Shown piece by piece: positions 36,301 through 51,300 of a DNA stretch of 64,000 nucleotides. The DNA is taken from contig OZ037769.1 in assembly GCA_964035545.1 (NCBI GenBank), forward strand, positions 9,339,429 to 9,403,428, in the 5' to 3' direction. The position numbers and the translations under genes are program-made. Position 1 is the stretch's first letter, and each line of letters begins with the position of its first letter. This DNA is from Bugula neritina. Lineage: Eukaryota; Bryozoa; Gymnolaemata; Cheilostomatida; Bugulidae. Below the pieces are notes generated by a model that searched no databases, had not been told where the DNA came from, and saw only the letters and a list, made by a program, of their open reading frames with translations.

Positions 36301-39300
36301 TATCTGCAAATGGTGTAGTTGATGACATGGGACTAACACCGATAGTTCTACCCCCTCAGACTGGTGATGCATCATCAGGAAACAAGTGCAATACCTTGGA
36401 GACACGAGAAGACAACTACCAGATGTCTTTATTGAAAGCTGCAACCAGCCAATGTATCAAGAAGGGGGGATTACCACTTGCATCTTCTCTGTCTGAAAGT
36501 CAACATGCAACTTCTTCTCTAACAGCACCCCAGCAAGGTGTGTCCCTCTACTTCTTTATATTCATACACTTAATTGTAGCAAACAAGTTTATCAATTAAA
36601 CTACATAAGTGTGTTGCTGTGCATACTTGATAGCAACTTTCACTATCCTGATATTAGCAGTAACTCTTTTTTCTGCAGATGCAAAGCTACTATATGTTCT
36701 ACAAAAATACTGTTTCAGAATTTAACAGCTCGGCATGCATTGGCACAGAAGTGTGGAGTTGGGGCGGTGGAGAGCACGGCCAGCTGGGACATGGTGACAC
36801 TCTGGACAGACCTCACCCTTGTCTCGTCTCGTCTCTCTCTGATCTTCAAGTAAATATCCTTAGAGTACAACTCTATAGTATTCTACTCCTAGTATAACGT
36901 GTAATCCACATTTCCATACGAGTTGTGAAGTGTATCCCTTAGTCAATGTCATAGCAATTAGTAGGTTAGGTCATGAACCAGAAACAAGATCCTAATTCAA
37001 ATAATACCTTGAGTTGACTTTAGTTAAAATTATAATCAACTTATGAGTTTGTGAAGCAAACCAATAGTTATGCTGGTTCAATTATTTACATCAAACAATT
37101 TGAATTTATATTGAAATAAGTGAGAATACTGATATCTATAGACTATGTAGTATTTTTGGCACTCAGAACATAACTTGTATAATTAACGATTAAGGTTCAG
37201 CCATGTTGAGCTGATATCTGCTTGGAATAATAGCAAAAACTTAATTTCATGAGGCTAAACTGATTAAGGAATACAGCTGAAAGTTTTTGCTGTAGTAATC
37301 TGATTTTTAAGTTTCAGTTTTATGTTTTTATTCTAATCAATTAAAAATTATTAAGAATAGCTAGTGAAATTTCAAAATGAAATAATTTATAACAGGGCAG
37401 TAAAGCAATACAATACAATTTGTCACTTGGGCTTTGCTTGCGATAGCAGTGTATTATGTGTGACAGCGTGTGATATTCTGCTCTGTTGCCGAACATTTAC
37501 AATTACAAAAACATAGCTATTCGAAAAATATTTCAGTATGTAACGTCAGAGATAAAGGAAACCTTAAAGCTGTATAAGCATAGCTCAGCTGTTGGTGTTT
37601 GTTACTTACTCAGTGATCAGTGTTATTGGGTGGAGGCATCGATATTTCCTTATGCCCCCCCCACACTCCCTGTTGTTGATAACGTCTATAATTCATCTTC
37701 TCATGTCAGATTTTTAGCTAACTTTCCTTTCTCTTCAATATCACAGAAAACTGCATACTTTTGTTAATGTTGGTTGGAATGTGAGACTCAATAAACTCAA
37801 GTGGCACGTCTGTTTCAGGTCTATCGAGTGCACTGCTCTCTACACTCTGCACTTGCTCTCACTACAGACGGTAAAGTGTACGGGTGGGGTGATAATACTC
37901 ACAAACAACTACTCTTCAAAGCTGGACCAGTGCTACTGCAGGCAACTGTTTTACCTGTAAGATAATTATTGTTTAGTTGTCACCTGTTGTCATGTAATTG
38001 TGACAGTTTCATTACAACGCATTGATATCTCTGTCCTACATGTACTCTTCTGTGCTAAAGCTATTCTTTACATCCTCACCAAAAGCAGATACTTGCGAAT
38101 ACATCACGGCATTGACAGCCAGAGTTGTCTGCATTTTATGGAAGGTTATCTTTTTATGTAGAGGATATTAAATAACTCATATCATATCCCATCATAGTAT
38201 GTTGATATACACTGCTTTCAGATTAGTGTGAAGCTGCCAGTGACAAATTTGACCATCGGCCATGAGCACACACTTCTAAGAGTTATCTATCCTGTTGGAA
38301 CAGTATTCAAGGGTGGTGTCTTTTGGATGGGCTCTAACTGTCTCAAGTAGGCCTCATTTACTAAAACAATTTAAATACCTCAATAGTTGAAATTCAGTTG
38401 GTTAAAGAGGCTCAAAAATTGTTAGTGAACAATTTCAAGGTCAAATTACAATTGACACTGGGTGTCAATTGTAATTTTATCAAAATCTTAGAACCAGTAA
38501 AATTTTACAATCATATAAATAATTTTGATCGTTGTTAGTAACAACGATCAAAACTATTTATATAATTGTGACTTGTTACTAAACTTAATTTATTTTAATG
38601 TTTCTTCCTTCAGTGAACTTGGTACGAGGTTGCAGTTCACAAACAATTTAGGACATCCACTCTGCATGGGTGCAGGTCCGAATGGTATTTCTTCTTTAAG
38701 TACCTTAAATGATGAAAATGAAGTCTACACAGAACTTAGTCAACTCATAGCCTCAGAGATACAGTTTTACAGGTACTACTTTCTGTAACTTCATAGAATA
38801 TCTAATATTATACATCAGAAAATGTCATAATAAATTTTATGATTGCACGTTGCATCTAGTTGCGCCATGGTTACACGAAGCAGCTGCTCTATAATTGCTT
38901 AAAGCCAGAAATTCTCTTCATTGCAGGATCATAAGTTTAGCAATTCAAATCCATGAAGATGGTTGACCTTAATCTAGATTTCGACTTGTTTACTTATAAA
39001 CTTTCAAAATCTGTTCCATTTTCTATCAAAGCACTACTTACAAGTTGAGATTTATTTTACTGATTTTATGTTGTACTAATTTTGATTTGTATCATATTTA
39101 TAAGGTCTGAACTATGTGGAAAACCTTAAAATAATTACAGATTTAGTTTCAAAGTACAATTGATGATTAGCATTACACTTGCAGTTAGTGTTAGCAACTT
39201 CCAGTCAAAGCAGCAATGCCAGATAGTCTTTCTATCTAGGATTACTAATAGCCAAAAGTTGTAATTTATTAATTAATAGTTTTAGTCTAACATAGTGTAG

Positions 39301-42300
39301 ACCTTCACAGCTAGTTTAGTAAATTGACTTTCATTACTGCTAATATATTTTACAACTTCTGCACTCTTGGGAACAGAACACAAACGCAACTACCCAACAG
39401 AAAGATTATTATCATGTCTAATATTTACATATATCAGTGGGCCGTATGCTTATGGATTTTGATCTGTTTTTGCAGAGTGCTTCTGGACATACAGTCAGAA
39501 CTTGTGGAGCCAATCATACAGTCTGATAGTATGACTGATATGTTAGACTCACCAATTGGAGAAGCTTTGCAGCATATGTTTGAGAATCTCTTCATCCTTG
39601 TAGACAGTGTAAGTAGATTGTTACGGTGCCATAGAAAAGCTAGTATTTTACTAGCATTATATTGGTAACAGTATCACACTAACAGTGCAGTAGTAATGTT
39701 ATAGCACTAATAGTACATTAGTAATAGTATTTCACTAGCAGTACATTGGTAACAGTATCACACTAACAGTGCAGTAGTAATGTTATAGCACTAGCACTAT
39801 ATTGGTAATAGTATCACACTAGCAGTATACTGGTAATAGTATCACACTAGCAGTATACTGGTAATAGTATCACACTAGCAGTATATTAGTAATAGTATAA
39901 CACTAACACTATATTAGTAATAGTATCACACTAGCAGTATATTGGTAATAGTATCACACTAGCAGTATATTAGTAATAGTTTCACACTAGCACTATATTG
40001 GTAATAGTATCACACTAGCAGTATACTGGTAATAGTATCACACTAGCAGTATATTAGTAATAGTATAACACTAACACTATATTAGTAATAGTATCACACT
40101 AGCACTATATTAGTAATAGTATCACACTAGCAGTATATTGGTAATAGTATCACACTAGCACTATATTAGTAATAGTATCACACTAGCACTATATTAGTAA
40201 TAGTATCACACTAGCAGTATATTGGTAATAGTATCACACTAGCAGTATATTAGTAATAGTATCACACTAGCACTATATTAGTAATAGTATCACACTAGCA
40301 GTATATTGGTAATAGTATCACACTAGCACTATATTAGTAATAGTATCACACTAGCACTATATTAGTAATAGTATCACACTAGCAGTATATTGGTAATAGT
40401 ATCACACTAGCAGTATATTAGTAATAGTATCACACTAGCAGTATATTGGTAATAGTATAGCTGGGTCTAGTTTCACAGTATTAGTGTCGGATTCATTGTA
40501 GATCGGAGTTAATTGCCAGGAGTTGTCTGGAGTTAGTGATGCTAACGAGTTAAGGAATGTGTCGTTAGTTGGCAACTGCAGATCATACATGACATCATTC
40601 TCTGTCTACGCCACTCATTTCCACAACCTTCTTGCAATGAACGGACTTTCAAAACTCGTAGAGAAAGTAAGGTGAGTGTTACTGCTTCAGTTCCTTATTG
40701 CTTTATATTGTATATATACTAGTATTACATATATACTCTCTACTGTATATATACTAGTATTACATATATACTCTGTACCGTATATATACTAGTATTACAT
40801 TACTCTGTACCGTATATATACTAGTATTACATTACTCTGTACTGTTTATATACTAGTATTACATTACTCTGTACTGTTTATATACTAGTATTACATATAT
40901 ACTCTGTACTGTATATATACTAGTATTACATTACTCTGTACTGTATATATACTAGTATTACATATATACTCTATACTGTATATATACTAATATTACATTA
41001 CTCTGTACTGTATATATACTAGTATTACATATATACTCTGTGCTGTATATATACTAGTATTACATATATACTCTGTACCGTATATAGGCCGATATTGCTG
41101 AGGAATGGCTCAACTCTCACGTCACTGTTGGAAAGGTGCCAGCTGGAGTTCACTGAGGACCTGGTGGTCACAATCAGTGTGCTGTTGCAGCTTCCTCTGA
41201 GAAGGGTCAGCGAATACCATGATGCCGTGGAGAGAATACAGCTACAACTGGAGGTGGCCATTCTTCCACATATATTTACTAGAATGTTTTGTTTATCACA
41301 CCAACTGGCCATTTATCTATAATCTCTGTTTTAGCTGACTTTTCTTTTTTGTGTTTGAAATGTTGTTTAGACTGCTGTTTCTATGGCTACAGGGTGGCAC
41401 ACCTAGCTTCCCATTCATGGCTCAATAGCTTCAGAACTCTGCTACTGGTTTTAAAAACAAGTAAGAACTCATGGTCGGGTAAAGCAATCAAAACCAGTTA
41501 TTATTTGTAGCTTCTGAAGTATCTCCATGTCAAAAGACACTTCTTTAGATACATAATTTGTGAAACTGGTATTAGTTTGTGTAGTCTTAGTAACTTAGTT
41601 CGAGTTTCTCTGCGTATGGGTTGCCATCTCTAGGATGTGCTTCATATAACAAAACTCACGAAAGTTTATAGTCACTATCCCTGTGAGAAACCTCTGATGG
41701 AAAGGGTTTTTAAAAGCAGGCTAAGGACTTATTCAAATGAAGCACAGGAGCAAATTATTACTGGATACTCTTCCTAACATCACCAATGGCCTTTACTGGG
41801 ATTTTGATCCCATGACTTTGGATTTACTAAGCAAACGCTTTAACCCCTAGGACCTAGACTATGGCTGTTCTGTGATGTACTACTTCATATACTTATGTCA
41901 AAAGTTAAATAATCTATTAATTGATTGGTTTGACTTACTTTTTGAGTTTCGTTATATACTCTCCTGTAACTATGAGTTGTGGCATTGTTTCAGAGACAAC
42001 CTTTGTATATGAATAATATTTCTCATTAATCTGTTGGAAAATGTGTTGATTTTATTATAATACAACATTGCCACAATCCACAATGTCACTAGGTAGTATA
42101 GCTGTTGTCAGAGTTTTTGTAATAGTTATAAATATTGACTTGCAGGATGGTTCAATGTTGGTGTCGTCTCTAAATTGTCTGGAGAAAGAAAAGCTGCACC
42201 TGTCCGCTCAATTTAATCTGGCTGAATCTACTAGAATATTCTGGGAAAACTGGCCGACAGCTGTTACTGTAAGATAGTACAACTTAGATGATTGGTTTAG

Positions 42301-45300
42301 AGCTGTTACTGTAATATAATACAACTCAGTTGATTGGTTTAAAGCTGTTACTATGACAGTACCACTTAGAAGATTGGTTTAGAGCTATTACTATAACATG
42401 TTCTCTCACTTATGAATACGTTAGATAAGTTGGCTTCATTTGATGAGCAAGTTGATAATATGGAGTTACATGTGTTACTTCTAGAGTAATTGTTAGCTGT
42501 ACTATATTGTTTAAATGACAAACCACTCATCTAGTGAATTGTATGTCAATGTTGTATACTGAAACTGAGTTCTTCCACACAACCCTGGTCTACTGAAATA
42601 TTGTTATGTTGAATGCAGGAAAGTCTAAAGGAGTCTCACAGAAGGCTGGTTAGAGAAAGCCAAACTCTGCCTCTCAGCTTACTTGGAGGCTCAAAGTTGT
42701 ATAAAAACAGCTTCGCACTTTTCAATGATGTTTTTGTGCACATGCAGGTACAACTATTATATCCTATTTGTAGGAACATCTACCCACAGTAATGTACATG
42801 TCTACTCACAGTAATATAAATGTCTACCCATAGTAATATACATGTCTACCCACAGTAATATACATGTCTACCCACAATAATATACATGTCTACTCACAGT
42901 AATATACATGTCTACCCACAATAATATACATGTCTACTCACAGTAATATACATGTCTACTCACAGTAATATACATGTCTACCCACAGTAATATGCATGTC
43001 TACCTATAACACTCTTCTATTGTAAGGGCCAAGTGCATAAGATATATCCACTGGAGAAGTTGTGGATTGAAAGTGGAACTAGTAAAGGCAATCTACATGA
43101 GCTTGAAATTCACTTGATAATGCCCGAGGCTTCCCTCACTCTGCTTGCGTCTAATACTGCAGAGAAAGTAAGACTGCTACATTCTAATACAACTGCTAGC
43201 AGCCTTAATAGTTGAGTATCACGCAGTGTATTATTGGATGTGTCCTATCAACTCCATATTTACAAGAAATTCAGTTAAATGGCAAGAGTTTCAATATTCT
43301 CACAAATGGCAACATATTCAGTATTATTTTAGTAAGCATGTGTTAAGAATATGTCTGTGGGGGGGGGGGGGGGGAAGGTAGGCCTGGTTAACTGATGTGT
43401 TGTTACAGTAACACTCCTTCAGCATTAGTGTGACCTTGAACTTACGTTATGACCTTCCATTACCTTGTCTCACTAATTTTCTCTTACTAACCATGCAATG
43501 ACTTCAACCCAATGTCTTATCATTTTGAAGGCTGAATGGATGTGGGTTTTGAGCCAGACGGTGACAAATTGGCTATCTAGCTACAAGTTGGAGCCCTCTG
43601 GCCACCACCCAGTAAATCACCGAGGGAGTATGTTGAGAACTACGCCAGCTCACAGAGTTGCTACTCACATGTTCTATAAGTCAGGTCCTTTGCAAGGAGC
43701 TGTTTACAAAGGCATGTGGCTGAAGGGAAAGATGCATGGAGATGGGCAGATTATGTGGGCTGATGGAAAAGTCTACACTGGTCAATTTTCTGATGGAGTT
43801 ATAAAAGGGTGGGTTTTAAACCAAATGCTATTTCTTTATTAAACTCGTGTGTTTTAATCAGTGTAATTTTATTAGTGATAATGACTCATTTTCTTGCTAA
43901 TCTCCCATCAGGTAACTTGCTTACAAGTGAGAAGATGGAAGTTTTTATGGCAAAATATATTTTTTCGAAGCTGTTCGTAGGTATTTCACTGCTGAAAATT
44001 TGTAGCAGCATTTGTCTCCTTTTATGATATTTTGTAATTTCAACTTAAGAAGCTTATGATAGTTTCTACTCCATATTGAATATTGGTAATTGTTAATTAT
44101 AAGAAAATAATAATATAGCTATAGAGTGAGGACAGTAATGAAAAGGACTTTAAACAAAGTAGTAATATATAGTCACCTACATTTCCAGTAATCATTCTTA
44201 AATTATTTGTTTATTAAATTAGTATTAGATATAGTGTCACAAATTTTCTTTCCTCCTCTATTATCAGCCTTAGTACCTATATCTCATATTTTCTGAGACT
44301 TTCCCTGTAATTGTTGGCATTTCATATCCATATTTGGCATTATGTGTGTTTTCTTCATATAACCACGCCAAGTGACTTCTGGGAGAGGATTAGAATGCTG
44401 CTCACGCAGTAATCATTGTTTTTGTGAGACTAATAGAATATGGTGAGAAAACAAAATCTATTCAATAGAATAACATTGCTGAATAAGAAATGTCAAACAG
44501 CTAGGTTGATAGGTTATGACTGATAGTAATACTGTATCAAAGAGTTTCCAATGTTGGCAGGTATGGAAAAATGGTGTCTAAAATTGATGGGAAAGCAGAG
44601 AGTATTGAAGGACATTGGATAAATGGTAAATTACATGGCTTTGCGAAGGCTAGATATGCTAATGGTGATTTCTACACAGGATTCTATAAAGGTAAGACTA
44701 TTTTACTAATTTGTTTAGTGGCATAGAATGAGCTAAATACCTCAACAGTAGCACCTTCTGCTGCCTTATGGGATGACATATATTTTATACTAAATGAGTA
44801 GCAGTTGGTAGATAGCATGAATGTTGAGTGATATGTGTACTGGGCTGTAGTAATATACTTGCTGTGTGGGCTGTAGTAATATACTTGCTGTGTGGGCTGT
44901 AGTAATATATTTGCTGTGTGGGCTGTAGTATTATACTTGCTGTGTGGGCTGTAGTAATATACTTGCTGTGTGTACTGGGCTGTAGTAATATACTTGCTGT
45001 GTGGGCTGTAGTAATATACTTGCTGTGTGGGCTGTAGTAATATACTTGCTGTGTGGGCTGTAGTATTATACTTGCTGTGTGGGCTGTAGTAGTATACTTG
45101 CTGTGTGGGCTGTAGTAATATACTTGCTGTGTGGGCTGTAGTATTATACTTGCTGTGTGGGTTGTAGTAATATACTTGCTGTGTGGGCTGTAGTAATATA
45201 CTTGCTGTGTGGGCTGTAGTAATATACTTGCTGTGTGTACTGGGCTGTAGTAATATACTTGCTGTGTGGGTTGTAGTAATATACTTGCTGTGTGGGTTGT

Positions 45301-48300
45301 AGTAATATACTTGCTGTGTGGGCTGTAGTAATATACTTGCTGTGTGGGCTGTAGTAATATACTTGCTGTGTGTACTGGGCTGTAGTAATATACTTGCTGT
45401 GTGGGCTGTAGTAATATACTTGCTGTGTGGGCTGTAGTAATATACTTGCTGTGTGGGCTGTAGTAATATACTTGCTGTGTGTACTGGGCTGTAGTATTAT
45501 ACTTGCTGTGTGGGTTGTAGTAATATACTTGCTGTGTGTACTGGGCTGTAGTAATATACTTGCTGTGTGGGCTGTAGTAATATACTTGCTGTGTGGGCTG
45601 TAGTAATATACTTGCTGTGTGGGCTGTAGTAATATACTTGCTGTGTGGGCTGTAGTAATATACTTGATATGTGTACTGGGCTGTAATATTATGCTTGCTG
45701 TGTGGGCTGTAGTATTATACTTGCTGTGTGGGCTGTAGTAATATACTTGCTGTGTGGGTTGTAGTAATATACTTGCTGTGTGGGCTGTAGTAGTATACTT
45801 GCTGTGTGGGCTGTAGTAATATACTTGCTGTGTGGGCTGTAGTATTATACTTGCTGTGTGGGTTGTAGTAATATACTTGCTGTGTGTACTGGGCTGTAGT
45901 AATATACTTGCTGTGTGGGCTGTAGTATTATACTTGCTGTGTGGGCTGTAGTAATATACTTGCTGTGTGGGCTGTAGTAATATACTTGCTGTGTGTACTG
46001 GGCTGTAGTAATATACTTGCTGTGTGTACTGGGCTGTAGTAATATTCTTGCTGTGTGTACTGGGCTGTAGTAATATACTTGCTGTGTGGGCTGTAGTAAT
46101 ATACTTGCTGTGTGGGCTGTAGTAATATACTTGCTGTGTGGGCTGTAGTAATATACTTGCTGTGTGGGCTGTAGTATTATACTTGCTGTGTGTACTGGGC
46201 TGTAGTAATATACTTGCTGTGTGGGCTGTAGTAATATACTTGCTGTGTGGGCTGTAGTATTATACTTGCTGTGTGGGCTGTAGTATTATACTTGATATGT
46301 GTACTGGGCTGTAGTATTATACTTGCTGTGTGTACTGGGCTGTAGTAATATACTTGCTGTGTGGGCTGTAGTAATATACTTGCTGTGTGTACTGGGCTGT
46401 AGTAATATACTTGCTGTGTGGGCTGTAGTAATATACTTGCTGTGTGGGCTGTAGTATTATACTTGCTGTGTGGGCTGTAGTAATATACATGCTGTGTGGG
46501 CTGTAGTAATATACTTGCTGTGTGTACTGGGCTGTAGTAATATACTTGCTGTGTGTACTGGGCTGTAGTAATATTCTTGCTGTGTGTACTGGGCTGTAGT
46601 AATATACTTGCTGTGTGGGCTGTAGTAATATACTTGCTGTGTGGGCTGTAGTAATATACTTGCTGTGTGGGCTGTAGTAATATACTTGCTGTGTGGGCTG
46701 TAGTAATATACTTGCTGTGTGGGCTGTAGTATTATACTTGATATGTGTACTGGGCTGTAGTATTATACTTGCTGTGTGTACTGGGCTGTAGTAATATACT
46801 TGCTGTGTGGGCTGTAGTAATATACTTGCTGTGTGGGCTGTAGTATTATACTTGATATGTGTACTGGGCTGTAGTATTATACTTGCTGTGTGGGCTGTAG
46901 TAATATACTTGCTGTGTGGGCTGTAGTAATATTCTTGCTGTGTGTACTGGGCTGTAGTAATATACTTGCTGTGTGGGCTGTAGTAATATACTTGCTGTGT
47001 GGGCTGTAGTAATATACTTGCTGTGTGGGCTGTAGTAATATTCTTGCTGTGTGTACTGGGCTGTAGTAATATACTTGCTGTGTGGGCTGTAGTAATATAC
47101 TTGCTGTGTGGGCTGTAGTAATATACTTGCTGTGTGTACTGGGCTGTAGTAATATACTTGCTGTGTGGGCTGTAGTAATATACTTGCTGTGTGGGCTGTA
47201 GTAATATACTTGCTGTGTGGGCTGTAGTAATATACTTGCTGTGTGGGCTGTAGTATTATACTTGATATGTGTACTGGGCTGTAGTATTATACTTGCTGTG
47301 TGGGTTGTAGTAATATACTTGCTGTGTGTACTGGGCTGTAGTAATATACTTGCTGTGTGGGCTGTAGTAATATACTTGCTGTGTGGGCTGTAGTAATATA
47401 CTTGCTGTGTGGGCTGTAGTAATATACTTGCTGTGTGGGCTGTAGTAATATACTTGATATGTGTACTGGGCTGTAATATTATGCTTGCTGTGTGGGCTGT
47501 AGTATTATACTTGCTGTGTGGGCTGTAGTAATATACTTGCTGTGTGGGTTGTAGTAATATACTTGCTGTGTGGGCTGTAGTAGTATACTTGCTGTGTGGG
47601 CTGTAGTAATATACTTGCTGTGTGGGCTGTAGTATTATACTTGCTGTGTGGGTTGTAGTAATATACTTGCTGTGTGGGCTGTAGTAATATACTTGCTGTG
47701 TGGGCTGTAGTAATATACTTGCTGTGTGGGCTGTAGTAATATACTTGCTGTGTGTACTGGGCTGTAGTAATATACTTGCTGTGTGTACTGGGCTGTAGTA
47801 ATATACTTGCTGTGTGGGCTGTAGTAATATACTTGCTGTGTGGGCTGTAGTAATATACTTGCTGTGTGGGCTGTAGTAATATACTTGCTGTGTGGGCTGT
47901 AGTATTATACTTGATATGTGTACTGGGCTGTAGTATTATACTTGCTGTGTGTACTGGGCTGTAGTAATATACTTGCTGTGTGGGCTGTAGTAATATACTT
48001 GCTGTGTGGGCTGTAGTATTATACTTGCTGTGTGGGCTGTAGTAATATACTCGCTGTGTGGGCTGTAGTATTATACTTGCTGTGTGGGCTGTAGTATTAT
48101 ACTTGATATGTGTACTGGGCTGTAGTATTATACTTGCTGTGTGTACTGGGCTGTAGTAATATACTTGCTGTGTGGGCTGTAGTAGTATACTTGCTGTGTG
48201 GGCTGTAGTATTATACTTGCTGTGTGGGCTGTAGTAATATACTTGCTGTGTGTACTGGGCTGTAGTAATATACTTGCTGTGTGGGCTGTAGTATTATACT

Positions 48301-51300
48301 TGCTGTGTGGGCTGTAGTAATATACTTGCTGTGTGGGCTGTAGTAATATACTTGCTGTGTGTACTGGGCTGTAGTAATATACTTGCTGTGTGGGCTGTAG
48401 TAATATACTTGCTGTGTGGGCTGTAGTATTATACTTGCTGTGTGGGCTGTAGTAATATACTTGCTGTGTGGGCTGTAGTAATATACTTGCTGTGTGGGCT
48501 GTAGTATTATACTTGATATGTGTACTGGGCTGTAGTATTATACTTGCTGTGTGGGCTGTAGTAGTATACTTGCTGTGTGGGCTGTAGTATTATACTTGCT
48601 GTGTGTACTGGGCTGTAGTAATATACTTGCTGTGTGGGCTGTAGTATTATACTTGCTGTGTGGGCTGTAGTAATATACTCGCTGTGTGGGCTGTAGTAAT
48701 ATACTTGCTGTGTGGGCTGTAGTATTATACTTGCTGTGTGGGCTGTAGTAATATACTCGCTGTGTGGGCTGTAGTAATATACTTGCTGTGTGGGCTGTAG
48801 TAATATACTTGATATGTGTACTGGGCTGTAGTATTATGTTTGCTGTGTGGGCTGTAGTAGTATACTTGCTGTGTGTGCTGTAGTATTATACTTGCTGTGT
48901 GGGTTGTAGTAATATACTTGCTGTGTGTACTGGGCTGTAGTAATATACTTGCTGTGTGGGCTGTAGTAGTATACTTGCTGTGTGGGCTGTAGTATTATGC
49001 TTGCTGTGTGGGCTGTAGTAATATACTTGCTGTGTGTGCTGTAGTATTATACTTGCTGTGTGGGCTGTAGTATTATACTTGCTGTGTGGGCTGTAGTATT
49101 ATACTTGCTGTGTGGGCTGTAGTATTATACTTGCTGTGTGGGCTGTAGTATTATACTTGCTGTGTGGGCTGTAGTATTATGCTTGCTGTGTGTTTTTACA
49201 GACCATCAGTTTAATGGACATGGAATCCTCAAGCAGAAGTCAACATCTAGTGTGTATATTGGTGAGTGGAAGAATGGTAGGAAACATGGCTACGGGGTAC
49301 TGGATATAAAAGGTGAGTGTTATTATAGCTATTAAATTTAGTGCTATAGAACTCTGCCTATGGTTCTTGTACGTAGAAAGAGTTACTATCTTTATGTACG
49401 GTTACTATATGCTGTCAATGTATATCTCACTGCCTATTACCACTCTACACTGACATTGTGTAATATTACTGTGTACTGTCATTATACACTGTTACTATAT
49501 ACTATCACTATAACTATGTTATTACATTTATCACCATAACTATGTTATCACATCTATCACTATCACTATGTTCTTATACTAGTACACTGGTATTTATTAC
49601 AGGAGAAAAGTACCTCGGTCAATGGTGTAGAGATACAAAACAAGGACCAGCTTTACAAATTACACTTGATGGCAGTTACATGGAGGGAACTTTTCATAAT
49701 AACAAACTCATTGTAAGTGGTGTGACTTGTATTTTCTACTACAACTACTGATAAAGGTTTAGTAGTAGGAGTGTTATGTTTACATTCTGTAAGTATAAGT
49801 TTATCCTTTTCACAATTGCATTACCATCACTATTAGTACCCCACAGCCAAGTTAGCCAACCCAACTTTCAAATCAATTAGCTACACTCAGATGACACTCC
49901 TTTATATATAAATTCCTATAACAATATGTGTTACAAGAGTTCATGATTTATAATTCAATAATTTTCTGTATTCTATATGTTGTTATGACACTAAACAATC
50001 ACAAAGTAAGCATGGACATATTTACTGAGAGTAAATGCTGACATATTTATAGAGTAAAGCCCACCTCAGAAAGGAGTTGCTTATACCTTTTACAAAGTTT
50101 TTCTAGAATTGTATAAAAAAATTTCAATTGACATGCTTATCACTGTCATATGGTCATTCTAAGAGTATTGTAGGAATCAATTTTACAATATAAGAATTAG
50201 TTTTTTAAAATATCTATATGATAATTTTTGTCGTTACTCATCTATATGTTAGTAATGTACTGGTGTATTTGAGCCTGGATATGCGGTGTGTTTAATTTGC
50301 TGGTTTTAAAATTCCAATCAAGGTTGAAATAGTTCATGAACCTTGAACTCTGCTCCAGGGTCAAGGACTGATCATGACGTCTGATGATACATATTATGAA
50401 GGCAGTTTCACGGGGCTGAACGAGGTGAATGGTAGGGGCGTCATGATGATGAGCACGGGTGACAGTATTACTGGCACATTTGATGGATCTTGGGCTACTG
50501 GTATCAAAGTGACCGGGGTGTACTCTAAAGCGCCCCCTGCTGAAGATACTGTAAGTTTATTCTCTACTTACTTCTTTCTCTTTCCTGGACTTTTAATGTT
50601 TTTGCTGTAAATCACTGGCTTCTCATTAAACATAATATAAAAGTAAGACAAATTCCAAACTCCCTCTGCTTAGTTTGAGCTCAGTATGCCCATAGGATTC
50701 ATGGTTTAAGTTAGTTATTCACCATTCTGGTAAACTGTGCTTAACTATAGACTGTTTGTGCAAAGCTTAGTGTCTTGATTTGGAATTTATACTCTTCCCT
50801 CCCTCAGAAGTAGTTACTTCCCATCACAGCTCTGTGTTGTCGTGTCTTTCAGGTTCGTCTCCCACAGCTCTTTGGGAAACTATCTACAGATCATGACTTA
50901 AAGTGGGTGGAGTTATTTCATCATTCTAAAGTTGCTCTCGGATGTGCAAGTGACAAAGCTGCTACTGAAGAAGATTGTGAAAAGGCGTGGGAAAAAGTAG
51001 CCATTCTCTTTGCTAGTTTACGAAGTAGAAATGCAAATCAAATGTAAGCTTCAATGAAAACAGTGCTACTAGTGTGCTGTGCAAGACCCTCTCACCTGAA
51101 GTAGAGTGAGGGAATCACCTGAAGTAGAGTGAGGGAAATGTTGTCTAATTTGAATAGATATAGTTATATTTTATTCACCTAAATGTAAAGACGTTGTTTT
51201 ATTTTAATTATGAATAAGCTAATAAAATGCTTAATGGAGATTTTTTGACTTGTGATCCAAATTGAAATTTGTTGAACTTTTGGAAATCAAAGCTTTCAAT

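Noticed and set aside
44835-49190. CRISPR-like or satellite array with a function of its own
   Set aside because: Units are directly head-to-tail with no unique spacers, in an intron of an animal gene. It is a minisatellite.
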